A DNA stretch of 55,850 bases from Verrucomicrobiales bacterium (lineage in GTDB: Bacteria; Verrucomicrobiota; Verrucomicrobiia; Limisphaerales; UBA9464): NCBI GenBank assembly GCA_027490985.1, contig JAIXXC010000293.1, forward strand, positions 1 to 55,850. Reading direction: 5' to 3'. Below are positions 41,362 through 50,532 of the stretch, piece after piece. A model generated the notes under the pieces. It was not told the origin of the DNA. It was given only the letters and a program-made list of their open reading frames with translations, and did no database searches. A program made the translations under genes and the position numbers. Position 1 is the first letter of the stretch. The number at the start of each line of letters is the position of its first letter.

Positions 41362-42875
41362 AAGTGCTCGGCCAGCGAGATGGCCTTCCGCATGGCCTTC
41401 GACTTGTTGACCGTCTCGTCGAACTCGGCCTCGGGGTCGGAATCATTGACCCAGCCGCCCCCGGCCTGGACATACGCCACCCCGTCCTTCACCAGCGCCG
41501 TCCGGATGGTGATGCAGTGGTCGGCATTGCCGTTGAACCCGAAATAACCCACGCAGCCGCCATAGGGGCCGCGGGTGGTGCCTTCGAGTTCGGAGATGAT
41601 CTGCATCGCCCGGATCTTCGGAGCGCCGCTCAGGGTGCCCGCCGGGAAGGTGGTCCGCATCAGGTCGAACGCGCTGCGTTCGGACGAGAGCCGGCCATTG
41701 ACCTGGGAGACGATGTGCATCACGTGGCTGTAGCGCTCGATGACCATGAGGTCGCGAACCGCCACGCTGCCGTAGTCGCATACCCGACCGATGTCGTTGC
41801 GGGCCAGATCCACGAGCATCACGTGTTCGGCCCGTTCCTTCGGGTCGGCCAGAAGCTCCTGCTCCAGAGCGAGGTCTTCGGCCTCGTTGGCGCCGCGACG
41901 GCGGGTGCCGGCGATCGGGCGGATCTCCACGGCCCGGTCTTCGCACCGCACATGCAGTTCAGGCGAAGCCCCCACCAGGGCGAATCCCTCCAACTCGAGG
42001 AGGAACATGTAGGGCGAGGGATTGATCGAGCGCACGGCCCGGTAGATCTCGGTCGGCGACGCCTTCACCGGGGCGCTGAAGCGCTGGGAACCCACGATCT
42101 GGATGATGTCGCCCGAGCGGATGAACTCCTTCGAGCGGACCACATTGGCCAGGAACTGCTCCCGCGGGGTGTTGGAGACGAACGGCGCGTCGGGAGCCTG
42201 GGGCTCGAGGGCCACCGCCCGGCTCTGGAGGGGTTGCTCGAGCAGCGCCACCAGCCGGTCGATCTCGGACACCGCATCCTCGTAGGCCACAGCGGGATCC
42301 CCGCCCGGCGGCACCACGGCATGGACGATCACCGCCAGGGTCTGGGCCACCCGGTCGAAGACCAGGACCTGATCGGCGATGATGAAATACACCGTGGGAG
42401 TGCCCAACTCGTCCTTGGGCGGGCGTGGCACGACCGGCTCCACATCGTGGATGAACTCATAGCCGATGAATCCCACGGCCCCACCGGTGAACCGGGGCAT
42501 GCCGGGCACGGGCACCGGAACAAAGCCGGAGAGCACCGCCTCCACCACCTGAAGTCCGTCACGAACCACCTTCTCACCGGGTGGACCCGGCTGCGGGGAA
42601 ACCCGGTAGGTCTCCACCACGCGGCCTTGTTCCAGCACCTCCACCCGGTCGGCGGTCTGCCGGATGACCGAGCGCGGGCTGCAGCCCACGAAGGAATAGC
42701 GTCCGAGATGTTCTCCGCCCTCCACCGACTCGAAGAGGAACGACTCGCCCTGTCCCCGCAGCTTTTGGTAGGCGGACAAGGGGGTTTCAAAATCCGCGAG
42801 CAGGCGACGGGCCACCGGGATGCAATTCCCTTGGCGGGCCAGCTCCGCGAACTCTTCTCGGGTCGGCGTGTCCAT
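41352..42875 (-). CDS. trpE: Anthranilate synthase component I
   Basis: The product is 507 aa from the ATG at 42875; the open frame extends upstream into low-complexity sequence. It makes anthranilate from chorismate with glutamine-derived ammonia, the first step of tryptophan synthesis. The N-terminal domain has TPLSAYQKL and SFLFESVEGGE, the tryptophan feedback region. The chorismate-binding domain has GDIIQIVGSQRF, NPSPYMFLLE, RPIAGTRRRG, HVMLVDLARNDIGRV, FPAGTLSGAPKIRAM and YGGCVGYFGFNG. The RPIAGTRRRG and DLARNDIGR motifs and length favour TrpE over PabB. No trpG or other trp gene is adjacent. Confidence 0.93.
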   Translation of the reverse strand: MDTPTREEFAELARQGNCIPVARRLLADFETPLSAYQKLRGQGESFLFESVEGGEHLGRYSFVGCSPRSVIRQTADRVEVLEQGRVVETYRVSPQPGPPGEKVVRDGLQVVEAVLSGFVPVPVPGMPRFTGGAVGFIGYEFIHDVEPVVPRPPKDELGTPTVYFIIADQVLVFDRVAQTLAVIVHAVVPPGGDPAVAYEDAVSEIDRLVALLEQPLQSRAVALEPQAPDAPFVSNTPREQFLANVVRSKEFIRSGDIIQIVGSQRFSAPVKASPTEIYRAVRSINPSPYMFLLELEGFALVGASPELHVRCEDRAVEIRPIAGTRRRGANEAEDLALEQELLADPKERAEHVMLVDLARNDIGRVCDYGSVAVRDLMVIERYSHVMHIVSQVNGRLSSERSAFDLMRTTFPAGTLSGAPKIRAMQIISELEGTTRGPYGGCVGYFGFNGNADHCITIRTALVKDGVAYVQAGGGWVNDSDPEAEFDETVNKSKAMRKAISLAEHFPR

Positions 42876-43039
42876 GACGGCGGTGACCCTACGGCAAAAC
42901 CCCGGCCGACCAGAAGTCCGAACCGCAGGACCGATTCCCGCCGTCCGGGCTGGCAGACCTCGGCGGGATCGTCTTACCGGGGGACGACCGCTCGAAACTG
43001 CTCGCTCCGGGTCGAAAGCTTGGATTGGCTCAAGGGGAC

Positions 43040-43882
43040 ATGCCCTCGGACGAAGCCCCCTCCTCCGGCCTCTCCCCGGCACCGCGCGAAATCGCCTGCC
43101 TGGGAACCCCGCTGACGGTCACCGACCACGCGGGCGCTCTGGCCCTGTGCCAACGTCTGGCCGGGGGCCCGTCGCCGGCGGCGATCGAATTCTGCAACAC
43201 CCAGATCGTCACGCTGCGCCGCTCCGATCCCGATTACCGACGGACCTCGGAATGCTTCGATCGCTTCATCCCCGACAGTTCACCCCTGCTCTGGCTCTTG
43301 AATGCCGCCGGAGCCGGCATGAAAGACCGCGTGTACGGCCCGGCTTTCTTCCGCCATGCGCTGATCCATTCGCCTCCCGGGCTCACGCACTACCTGTTGG
43401 GCGGGTCGGAGGCCTGCGGTCGGGCTCTGGTGGAGCGCTTCACGGCCCTGAACCCGGGCTTGAGCGTCGTCGGCTCGTTCCATGGCCGTTGCGATCTGGC
43501 GGGGTTCCTCGGGGATGACGATGCCCGGATCCTCGATGACCTGCGCCGGATCAGACCCGATTTCATCTGGGTGGGTCTGGGAACCCCGAAGCAGCAACGC
43601 TGGATCGCCCGGGTCAAGCCGCTGATCGATCGCGGCGTGCTCCTGTCGGTGGGTCAGGCCTTCGACGTGAACGCGGGCCTCCGCGCCGACGCCCCGGCCT
43701 GGATGCAGCGCTGCGGCCTGACCTGGCTCCACCGGATGGCCTCCGAACCGCGCCGATTGGTGGGGCGCTACCTGCACCACAATTCGCTCTTCCTGGCCTA
43801 CCTGCTCCGGGACGCCGTGCGCGGTGAAGTGTTCCGGCCGATCCCGGGCGGCGTGGCCTCCAAGCCTCGGGCGAACGACTGA
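43040..43882 (+). CDS. WecG/TagA/CpsF-family glycosyltransferase (GT26)
   Basis: The product is 280 aa from the ATG at 43040, preceded by AAGGGG; an in-frame TTG 15 bp upstream is less likely. Family motifs are AIEFCNTQIVTLRRSDPDY, RVYGPAFF, HYLLGGSEACG, PDFIWVGLGTPKQQRWI and the VGQAFDVNAGL segment followed by CGLTWLHRMASEPRRL. These enzymes add N-acetyl-mannosamine-type sugars to lipid-linked precursors at the inner face of the cytoplasmic membrane. The likely product here is a surface polysaccharide. It is the only polysaccharide transferase in the window. Confidence 0.92.
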   Translation: MPSDEAPSSGLSPAPREIACLGTPLTVTDHAGALALCQRLAGGPSPAAIEFCNTQIVTLRRSDPDYRRTSECFDRFIPDSSPLLWLLNAAGAGMKDRVYGPAFFRHALIHSPPGLTHYLLGGSEACGRALVERFTALNPGLSVVGSFHGRCDLAGFLGDDDARILDDLRRIRPDFIWVGLGTPKQQRWIARVKPLIDRGVLLSVGQAFDVNAGLRADAPAWMQRCGLTWLHRMASEPRRLVGRYLHHNSLFLAYLLRDAVRGEVFRPIPGGVASKPRAND

Positions 43883-43915
43883 CAGCGGCCCGACCGCACC
43901 GGCGGCCCCACCCTT

Positions 43916-43941
43916 GAACCCGCTCGGCCCGGGTCGGGTTC
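43916..43941. terminator. Hairpin between convergent glycosyltransferase and lysR genes
   Basis: GAACCCG (43916-43922) and CGGGTTC (43935-43941) form a perfect 7-bp stem with a 12-nt loop, touching the LysR stop codon (43940-43942). There is no T-tract. Confidence 0.45.
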
Positions 43942-44872
43942 AGTCGGCCACCGCCACCGCTCCGGCCTGGAAGAGGTCTTCGGAGGCCGTGCGGCACAGG
44001 CCGAGAAAGGTCTCCTCGGCCAGGGTCAGTCGCCGTGTGCGCCAGTGCAGGGCACCCCAGTCGCGGCGGGCCTTGCGGCGGCCCAGCGGCAGGGCCACCA
44101 GCGACCCGTTGCGCAATTCGGGAGCGGCGACCCAGGGAGCCAGGATGCCCACCCCGAGATTGAGTTTCACCAGCTCCTTGAGAGCCTCGAAACTGCCCAT
44201 CTCGGTGACCGTGTTGAGCGCGATTCCCTCCTCGCGGAAATACGCGTCCAGGATGCGCCAAGTGAGGCTGCGCTGCCCATAGACCACCACGCTCTGACGC
44301 GAGATCTCTCCCCGCGGCACCGAACCGGATCGGGCCCACGGATGCTTGGGTGAGGCGATGAACGCCAGTTCGTCGGAGAACAGCGGCACGAACTGGAAGC
44401 GCTCCTCGTGCTTGGGCTCGAGCGTCAAGGCCAGGTCGGCGCGGTTGGATTCGATCATGGCCACGGCCGAAGCCGAGTCGCCCGCCTCCACACTGATGAG
44501 GCTCTGCGGAAAGCTCTCCTTGAACTCCCGGAGCACCGCCGGAAGCAGGTAGGCGCACAGCGCGGCCGGGGCCACGATCCGCAGTCGGCCGACTCCCCAC
44601 TTGCCCAACCGCTCGATGCCCGAACGGGCGCTGGCCATCTCCTGGAGCACCCGATCGGCGTGGACGAGCAGCTGTTCCCCCGCCTGCGTCAGCAACACTT
44701 TCTTGCCCAATCTGTCCAAAAGGCGACAGCCCACGTCGGTCTCCAACGCCTTCATGGAATGGCTGACGGCCGACTGGGTGAGGAACAATTCACGGGCCGT
44801 CTGGGTGAAACTGCCCGTGCGGGCGAGGATGACGAACGCGTGGAGCTGCCGGCTGTCGAGGGGCGCCTTCAT
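43940..44872 (-). CDS. LysR-family transcriptional regulator
   Basis: The 310-aa regulator starts at the ATG at 44872. The N-terminal winged helix-turn-helix is classical: LDSRQLHAFVILARTGSFTQ, LFLTQSAVSHSMKALE, LLDRLGKKVLLTQAGE. The effector domain has VGRLRIVAPAALCAYLLP, ALTLEPKHEERFQFVPLF and LGVGILAPWVAAPEL. Its ligand is unknown. It faces an NrtA/NasS-like gene across 106 bp that contain a T-N11-A LysR box. Autoregulation and control of the divergent gene are the standard expectation. Confidence 0.94.
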   Translation of the reverse strand: MKAPLDSRQLHAFVILARTGSFTQTARELFLTQSAVSHSMKALETDVGCRLLDRLGKKVLLTQAGEQLLVHADRVLQEMASARSGIERLGKWGVGRLRIVAPAALCAYLLPAVLREFKESFPQSLISVEAGDSASAVAMIESNRADLALTLEPKHEERFQFVPLFSDELAFIASPKHPWARSGSVPRGEISRQSVVVYGQRSLTWRILDAYFREEGIALNTVTEMGSFEALKELVKLNLGVGILAPWVAAPELRNGSLVALPLGRRKARRDWGALHWRTRRLTLAEETFLGLCRTASEDLFQAGAVAVAD

Positions 44873-44875
44873 GCA

Positions 44876-44888
44876 TGAAACAGGTTCA
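44876..44888. promoter_or_regulatory. LysR-type binding box (T-N11-A, palindromic)
   Basis: TGAAACAGGTTCA is a T-N11-A motif within the longer inverted repeat ATGAA-N5-TTCAT (44875-44889). It lies 4 bp upstream of the lysR start, in the divergent promoter region. Confidence 0.5.
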
Positions 44889-44978
44889 TCCAACACATCG
44901 AAACTTAGAGAAGCAGGTGACGGGCCGTTCAACCGCACCGGGTCGAGACTGGCCCGGGAACTGCCTCCGAGGGCCCTC

Positions 44979-46250
44979 ATGGTGATGCCGGACACGCCTT
45001 CGCCCCGGCCCAAGACCGAGCTGACTCTGGGGTTCACCGCGGAGCTGGCCAGCGCCCCGTTGGTCGTCGCGGCCGAGTTGGGACTTTGGTCCCGACGGGG
45101 CCTGTCGGTCCGCCTGCACCGGGAGCTGGGCGGAGCCGGACTGCGCGATCGCCTGCTGACCGGGCAACTGCAGGCCGCAGCGGTCCCCTGCGGACTGCCC
45201 CTGGCCCTCATGGCCGAAACCGACCCTTGCCCGGAGCCACCGCCGCTGACGGTCGGGATGATCCTGAGCCGCGGCGGCCAGACCTTGGTGTTGTCGGAGT
45301 CGCTCTGGCCGTCGGATCAGCCCGACATCGGCGCACCCGGGCACCCGATGCGCCCCGGCCGCAGACGGGTCATGACCCTGGGCCTGACCTCGCGGCATTC
45401 GGCGCAGGAGGCCCTGATCCGGCACTGGATGCGGACGGTGGGGCTGACCGAGGACCACCTCCATCTGGCCGTGATTCCTCCGGCCCAGCTCAACACCCAC
45501 CTGCGGTGCGGCAACATCGACGGGTTCTGCGCCGGCCCCCTCGCCAGCGCCGAGGCCCTGATGGGAGGCCACGGCCGGATGGCTCTGTCCAATGCTCCGT
45601 CCAACGCCCCATCGAATCCCCCGTGCTATCGCGTTCCGGATCCCCCGCCGCCAGACACCGTCCTGGCCCTGGCCTCGGGCCGGGCTCCCCGGTCACCCGG
45701 CCGAGCCTGCGAGTGGGTGGGCGAATTGCTGGCCGGTTTGGCCGAAGCCTGCCGATACTGCGACGATCCCTCCCACCGGCCCCGGATCGCCGAATGGCTT
45801 TCCCGGCGGCATTACCTGCACGCCCCGATCGAGCGGATCCTCTTGGCCTGGAATCCGCCCACCCGCCAAGAGCCCTCATCGGAACCCGGCCCCGCGCCTT
45901 CGCTGGTGTTCCATCGGGAACCTCCGCCGGATCCTCACGCTCCCGATCCGATGAGCGAGCGGTGGATTCTCGAGAACACCCTCCGCGCCGACGAGCGGGT
46001 GCGCCTCTCGGCCGCGGTTCTCGAGTCGGTCTTCCGCAGAGAGCACTCAGGACCGCCGCCCGGCAAACCCGAGAGCCTCACTGCGCCGAAGGGTCAGCTC
46101 CCGGAGGCTCCAGGAACAACCTCCGGGCCGGCCGGCGAACCGTGGGGTTCACCGCGGCGCCGGGGCCTCAGCGGGCGGGACCCGAAGACCCTGCCCGCGG
46201 CCCCGCCCTCGACGCCGCCCCATCGGGCCGGATCGCTCAGTTCTGGGTGA
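44979..46250 (+). CDS. NrtA/CmpA/NasS-like nitrate-type substrate-binding protein without signal peptide
   Basis: The product is 423 aa from the ATG at 44979, preceded by GAGGG; earlier in-frame ATGs fall in the regulatory region. The fold starts LTLGFTAELASAPLVVAAEL, equivalent to the NrtA opening. It continues with GLRDRLLTGQLQAAAVPCGLPLAL, the TSRHSAQEALIRHWM segment and the NIDGFCAGPLASAEALM hinge. There is no signal peptide or lipobox, so it may work in the cytoplasm as a sensor, as NasS does, rather than feed a transporter. No ABC permease, ATPase or NasT/ANTAR gene is adjacent. The last 80 residues are Pro/Gly-rich and probably disordered. Its 3' end overlaps the convergent esterase by 14 bp. 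Confidence 0.8.
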   Translation: MVMPDTPSPRPKTELTLGFTAELASAPLVVAAELGLWSRRGLSVRLHRELGGAGLRDRLLTGQLQAAAVPCGLPLALMAETDPCPEPPPLTVGMILSRGGQTLVLSESLWPSDQPDIGAPGHPMRPGRRRVMTLGLTSRHSAQEALIRHWMRTVGLTEDHLHLAVIPPAQLNTHLRCGNIDGFCAGPLASAEALMGGHGRMALSNAPSNAPSNPPCYRVPDPPPPDTVLALASGRAPRSPGRACEWVGELLAGLAEACRYCDDPSHRPRIAEWLSRRHYLHAPIERILLAWNPPTRQEPSSEPGPAPSLVFHREPPPDPHAPDPMSERWILENTLRADERVRLSAAVLESVFRREHSGPPPGKPESLTAPKGQLPEAPGTTSGPAGEPWGSPRRRGLSGRDPKTLPAAPPSTPPHRAGSLSSG

Positions 46251-47778
46251 CACCGCGCAAGGTGTCGGTGCGAAAGGGAGAAGCCGGGAGGCCGCTGCCG
46301 TTGACCAGATTCAGGACCGGGAAGTCATCCCATCCATAGCGCACCTGGATCGGATGGGCGACCCGCGGGGAATTCAGGCGGACACTCGATCCGGCGATCT
46401 CCGCCGAGGCCCAGTGCCACACGCCATCCCGGCCCGCGATGGCGAAGCCCTTGGGGGCCGATCCATCCGAGGTCTTGAGACCGCGGGCGTGGTTCAGGTT
46501 CAGGATCAGGGTCGAACCCGAGCGCCCCAACGAGGCGTAGGTCGGGCCGCTCGACTCCACCTTCTTGCCGTAGGCGAGGGTCTGGGCCAGCAGCGAAAGA
46601 CGGGCTCCGACCGGAGCCTTCCGGGTGGGATGGATGTCGTCCTTGTCGCCCGCGTCGGTGATCACCGCGACCCCCACGTGGGGAAGGGTCTTGGCCACGT
46701 GGTTCTGGGCCTCGCGCAGTTCGGCCCAATCGCTCTCGACCGGCTTGGCGGTGATGTCGGCGAGGGAGCGCTTGCGGTTCTTGTCCCACGGCGCGAGCTG
46801 CACGGCCAGGAAGGGGAAGTCACCCTGGTTCCAGTCACGCCGCCAGTTGCGGATCATGTCGGCGAAGAGGCTCCGGTACTGCCAGGCCCGACCGGCGTTG
46901 GATTCGCCCTGGTACCAGATCGCTCCGGCGATCGCGTAGGGCATGAGCGGGCGCAGCATGCCGTTATAGAGTTCGGCCGGGCACCAGGGGGCACCAGGGG
47001 CTCCCTGGGTGAACTTCTCGCCCTTGGCTTCGGCCTGGGCCTTGGCGGCGCGCCACTTCGAGAGTGCCGTCTCATGGGCCCGCTTGACCGGCACGTAGGG
47101 GTCGAGGATGTCGCGGGTGTAGAGAGGGTCGGCCTTGATGGCCTCCTCGCTCATCCACACTTCGGCCGGAGATCCACCCCAGCTGCTGTGGATCAGGCCC
47201 ACGGGAACACCCAGGGCCGGTTGCAGGTCGCGGCCGAAATAGTAGCCCACGGCGGAGAACTTGCGGACGGCCTCGGGCGAGGCGGTGCCCCAGGCATGCG
47301 GAGCATGGTTCAACTCGGTCTGCGGCACGGGTGAACGGCGTTTGGTGACGGTGAAGAGGCGCAGGTTCGGATTGATGCTGGCCGCGATGTCGGCCGATGG
47401 CTCGAAACTCGCCGACAGGGGCCATTCCATGTTGGACTGACCCGAACAGATCCAGACCTCGCCGACGACCACATCGCTCAAAACGACCGTGTTTCGGCCC
47501 CGGACCTCCAAGGTGCGCCCCTCGGCCGTCGCCTTCAGCGGCTTGAGCCGGACAGACCAACGCCCGTTCTGGGCCACGGTGCTCACGGTCTGTCCGCCGA
47601 AGGCCACGGTCACGGTCTCCCCGTCGGCGGCCCGCCCCCAGATCGGCACCGGGCGGCCCTGCTGCAACACCGCATGGTCGGTGAAGAGCGAATGCAGCGA
47701 GACGTCGGCCCGGGCGAAGCCCAGGGTCAGACCGGCGAGCGCGACGAGGGCGCCGCGGAGGAAATTGGCGGGATGCAC
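46237..47778 (-). CDS. Exported sialate O-acetylesterase
   Basis: The 513-aa protein has a signal peptide (hydrophobic 8-21, cleavage near ARA). An N-terminal beta-sandwich (LHSLFTDHAVLQQGRPVPIWG) is followed by an SGNH hydrolase domain with VWICSGQSNMEWPL (nucleophile Ser), GLIHSSWGGSPAEVWMS, IAGAIWYQGESNAG and the late DKDDIHPTRK carrying Asp and His. This is the standard verrucomicrobial and Bacteroidetes esterase that removes O-acetyl groups from sialic acids or plant and host glycans. It is divergent from the transglutaminase gene. Confidence 0.94.
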   Translation of the reverse strand: MHPANFLRGALVALAGLTLGFARADVSLHSLFTDHAVLQQGRPVPIWGRAADGETVTVAFGGQTVSTVAQNGRWSVRLKPLKATAEGRTLEVRGRNTVVLSDVVVGEVWICSGQSNMEWPLSASFEPSADIAASINPNLRLFTVTKRRSPVPQTELNHAPHAWGTASPEAVRKFSAVGYYFGRDLQPALGVPVGLIHSSWGGSPAEVWMSEEAIKADPLYTRDILDPYVPVKRAHETALSKWRAAKAQAEAKGEKFTQGAPGAPWCPAELYNGMLRPLMPYAIAGAIWYQGESNAGRAWQYRSLFADMIRNWRRDWNQGDFPFLAVQLAPWDKNRKRSLADITAKPVESDWAELREAQNHVAKTLPHVGVAVITDAGDKDDIHPTRKAPVGARLSLLAQTLAYGKKVESSGPTYASLGRSGSTLILNLNHARGLKTSDGSAPKGFAIAGRDGVWHWASAEIAGSSVRLNSPRVAHPIQVRYGWDDFPVLNLVNGSGLPASPFRTDTLRGVTQN

Positions 47779-47888
47779 GAGGGCAGTTGAACCGCAGCCG
47801 AGGCTCCGGGGTCAACGCGCGATTTGCGCCGGCATTCCCGTCGGATGTTGCCCCTGAGTGCGGCTCCCCCCACGATGAGCGCAGATCC

Positions 47889-48722
47889 ATGAGGTTCAGT
47901 GTCATCCATCGCACCCGCTACACCTACGCGACGCCGGTGAAGGAGAGCTTCAACGAGGTGCGCCTGGAACCGGTCACCAACGAGCACCAGACCGTGGACA
48001 CCTTCGTCCTGAAGGTCCTGCCGCCGCCGCGGCTGAGGCATTACCTCGACTTCTACCGGAACCGGACCCACCACTTCGAGATCCCGGAGCCCCACTCCAC
48101 GCTGCTCATCGAGAGCCAATGCCGGGTGACCACCAACTCGGCCAACTGGCTCGATCCGCAGGCCCGCCCCTTCGCCCGGGAACGGCTGGCCGAATGCGAA
48201 CGACAAGACCGCTGCTTCGACTTCCTCGGAGCCAGCGAATTCGTCGAGATCAATCCGGGGGTCTGGCGCACGGCCCTCGACGTGGTGGGCGATGAGCCCG
48301 ATGTCTGGCAGGCGGCCCAGGCCCTGATGGCCTACGTGCACCGCGAGTTCACCTACACGCCGCTGGTCACCTCGGTGAAGACCCGTTCGGGCGAGGTGTT
48401 CGCCGATCGTCGGGGCGTGTGCCAGGACTTCGCCCATGTGCTGCTGGCCCTGTGCCGATCGCTCAAGATCCCGGCCCTGTACGTCAGCGGCTATCTGCAC
48501 ACGCCCGAAGCCAACGCCAGCCACGCCTGGATCGAGGTGTTCCTGCCCGGGGTCGGCTGGTGCGCCCTCGACCCCACCCACAATCGCCAGCCCGATCAGA
48601 ACTACATCAAGCTGGCCGTGGGCCGGGACTACTCCGACGCCCTGCCCATCCGGGGTACCTACAAGGGAGTGACCGATCGGACGATGCACGTGGAGGTGCG
48701 GATCGAGCCGCTCATGTCCTGA
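47889..48722 (+). CDS. Transglutaminase-like cysteine protease-fold protein
   Basis: The product is 277 aa from the ATG at 47889. An N-terminal beta domain of the bacterial transglutaminase N type ([24 protein letters not shown]) precedes a transglutaminase core. The catalytic triad is the Cys in [10 protein letters not shown], the His in [12 protein letters not shown] and the Asp in WCALDPTHN. There is no signal peptide, so it is probably cytoplasmic. Such proteins often lie beside a circularly permuted ATP-grasp and an alpha-E protein in peptide-tagging-like clusters; neither is here. The reaction is not known. Confidence 0.92.
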   Translation: MRFSVIHRTRYTYATPVKESFNEVRLEPVTNEHQTVDTFVLKVLPPPRLRHYLDFYRNRTHHFEIPEPHSTLLIESQCRVTTNSANWLDPQARPFARERLAECERQDRCFDFLGASEFVEINPGVWRTALDVVGDEPDVWQAAQALMAYVHREFTYTPLVTSVKTRSGEVFADRRGVCQDFAHVLLALCRSLKIPALYVSGYLHTPEANASHAWIEVFLPGVGWCALDPTHNRQPDQNYIKLAVGRDYSDALPIRGTYKGVTDRTMHVEVRIEPLMS

Positions 48723-48780
48723 GAGCCCGGACCGCGGCAACCCGGGTGGGCTGAGATACTGCGGCGGCCCGTGGCCGAGG

Positions 48781-49647
48781 GTGATTCCGGGATTGCGAAA
48801 CGCTTCCGTCACCGCGATCACCTCCGGTGTGAGCGATTCCATCCTCCCGCTGTGGCGGGTCCTGAACCGTCGCAAAGGGCTCTTCCTGATCTCGGGCCCG
48901 TGCGTCATCGAGAGCGAAACCCTCTGCCTGGAGATCGCCCGCACGCTGAAGTCGGTCTGCGGTCGGCTGAAGATCCCGTATGTCTTCAAGGCCAGTTTCG
49001 ACAAGGCCAACCGGTCCTCCGGCAAGTCATTCCGCGGCCCCGGGATCGCCGAGGGGCTGGAAATCCTGCGGCGCATCCGCACCGAGGTGGGCGTGCCGGT
49101 GCTCACCGATGTGCACACCGAGGAGCAGGCGATCGCCGCGGGCAAGGTCTGCGACATCCTGCAGATCCCGGCCTTCCTGTGCCGGCAGACCGATCTGGTG
49201 CAGGCGGCCGCGGCCACGGGGAGGATCGTGAACATCAAGAAGGGCCAGTTCCTCGCACCTCAGGACATGAAGAACGTGGTCGCCAAGGCGGCCGAGACGG
49301 GCAACCGCCACCTGATGCTCACCGAGCGGGGCACCACCTTCGGATACCACAATCTGGTCGCCGACATGCGCTCGTTGCCGATCCTGGCGGGGTTCGGCTA
49401 CCCCACGGTCTTCGATGTCACCCATTCGGTCCAATTGCCGGGCGGACAAGGCGACTCCTCCGGCGGACAGCGGGAGTTCGGGCCGGTGCTGGCCCGCTGT
49501 GCGGTGGCCGCCGGGGTCCACGGGCTCTTCATCGAGACCCATCCGGAGCCGGACCGGGCCTTGAGCGATGGTCCGAACATGATCCCGCTGGATCAATTGC
49601 CCGCACTGCTGCGGCAACTGCTGCGGATCCAGAAGGCGCTCGGTTGA
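48781..49647 (+). CDS. kdsA: 3-deoxy-8-phosphooctulonate synthase (Kdo-8-P synthase), metal-dependent type
   Basis: The 288-aa enzyme condenses PEP and arabinose 5-phosphate to Kdo-8-P for LPS core synthesis. The start is uncertain: GTG at 48781, or an in-frame GTG at 48829. Motifs are [59 protein letters not shown] and [17 protein letters not shown]. Cys41 in GPC replaces the Asn of the E. coli enzyme, which marks the metal-dependent class. Its presence shows that the organism makes Kdo and so an outer membrane. It ends inside the frame of the convergent TatD gene. Confidence 0.95.
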   Translation: MIPGLRNASVTAITSGVSDSILPLWRVLNRRKGLFLISGPCVIESETLCLEIARTLKSVCGRLKIPYVFKASFDKANRSSGKSFRGPGIAEGLEILRRIRTEVGVPVLTDVHTEEQAIAAGKVCDILQIPAFLCRQTDLVQAAAATGRIVNIKKGQFLAPQDMKNVVAKAAETGNRHLMLTERGTTFGYHNLVADMRSLPILAGFGYPTVFDVTHSVQLPGGQGDSSGGQREFGPVLARCAVAAGVHGLFIETHPEPDRALSDGPNMIPLDQLPALLRQLLRIQKALG

Positions 49648-50509
49648 CCGGCTCTTCCGGCGGGGCCGCTCCGAAGAACCGCACCCAGTTGGCCTCGCAC
49701 CGGGCGGCCAACTCCTCGATCGGCATGCCCAGAAGCCCCGCCACGCCCTCGGCGATCCGGCCCAGGTTGGCCGGATGGTTCACCGGGTGGCCCTGGGCAT
49801 CGGTCGCCGGATGCGACACCCATTCCGGCGGTGGCAACTGATCCGGGGCATCGGTCTCGATCAACAGACGGTCGCGGGGAATGGCCCGGAGGACGGCGGC
49901 CTGGGAGGCTTTGCGGGGATGGAGGGAGTGGCCCGAGATGCTGAACCATGCGCCGAGGCCGACGCATTCGCCCACCAGTTCGGCAGGGCCGCCAAAGCTG
50001 TGGAGCAGGAAGCCCCGGGGCAACCGAGGCCGACTCCGAAGGCACTCCAGCAAGGCACCCCAGGCTTTGAGGCAATGCACCGTGACCGGAAGCCCTCGCT
50101 CCGCGGCCAGGTCCAATTGCTCGTCGAGCACCGCCCGCTGCACCTCGAGCGACGCGGGCCCGTCCGGTCCGGTTCCGAGTTCCAGGCACCGATCCCGGGG
50201 TTGATCGAGAATCCAACGGTCCAGACCGACCTCGCCCAGCACGGCCCCCGGGGTCTGGTCCAGACACGCAGTCAGCGCCTCGCGCCAGCGCCCGGAACGG
50301 CCCGACACCCGCCAGGGGTGCAGACCAAAGGCCGGGACCACCGAGGGGCACAACGCCGCCAATCGCCGCACCGCGGGCCAATCGCCCTCGCAGGTTCCAT
50401 TGACCACCATCGCGACCACACCGGCCCGGGATGCGGCCGACACCCCGCCCAGCGGGTCTGCACCCAGACGGGGATCCTGCAGGTGATTGTGGGCATCGAA
50501 CCAGCGCAT
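49529..50509 (-). CDS. TatD-family metal-dependent hydrolase (DNase)
   Basis: The 326-aa protein is a TIM-barrel metallohydrolase. It has [13 protein letters not shown] with metal ligands His7 and His9, [11 protein letters not shown] (Glu), [12 protein letters not shown] (His), FLLHSFGGP (His) and [13 protein letters not shown] (Asp). TatD proteins are 3'-5' nucleases or D-aminoacyl-type hydrolases. The conserved domain ends at about residue 286 (ANWVRFFG). The last 40 residues are an Ala/Arg/Pro-rich extension encoded antisense to the end of kdsA, since no stop occurs before 49529. The start is 23 bp from the divergent TPR gene. Confidence 0.9.
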   Translation of the reverse strand: MRWFDAHNHLQDPRLGADPLGGVSAASRAGVVAMVVNGTCEGDWPAVRRLAALCPSVVPAFGLHPWRVSGRSGRWREALTACLDQTPGAVLGEVGLDRWILDQPRDRCLELGTGPDGPASLEVQRAVLDEQLDLAAERGLPVTVHCLKAWGALLECLRSRPRLPRGFLLHSFGGPAELVGECVGLGAWFSISGHSLHPRKASQAAVLRAIPRDRLLIETDAPDQLPPPEWVSHPATDAQGHPVNHPANLGRIAEGVAGLLGMPIEELAARCEANWVRFFGAAPPEEPVNRAPSGSAAVAAAVRAIDPAGSCSDHRSRPGPAPDGSR

Positions 50510-50532
50510 GAACTCCTACTCCGGGGCAAAGA

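Noticed and set aside
41352-42875. TrpE-TrpG fusion or PabB
   Set aside because: The protein ends after the chorismate-binding domain, so no glutaminase domain is fused, and the motifs and length favour TrpE over PabB.
44979-46250. Part of a nitrate ABC transporter operon
   Set aside because: No permease or ATPase gene follows; the next gene is a convergent esterase, and the protein lacks a signal peptide.
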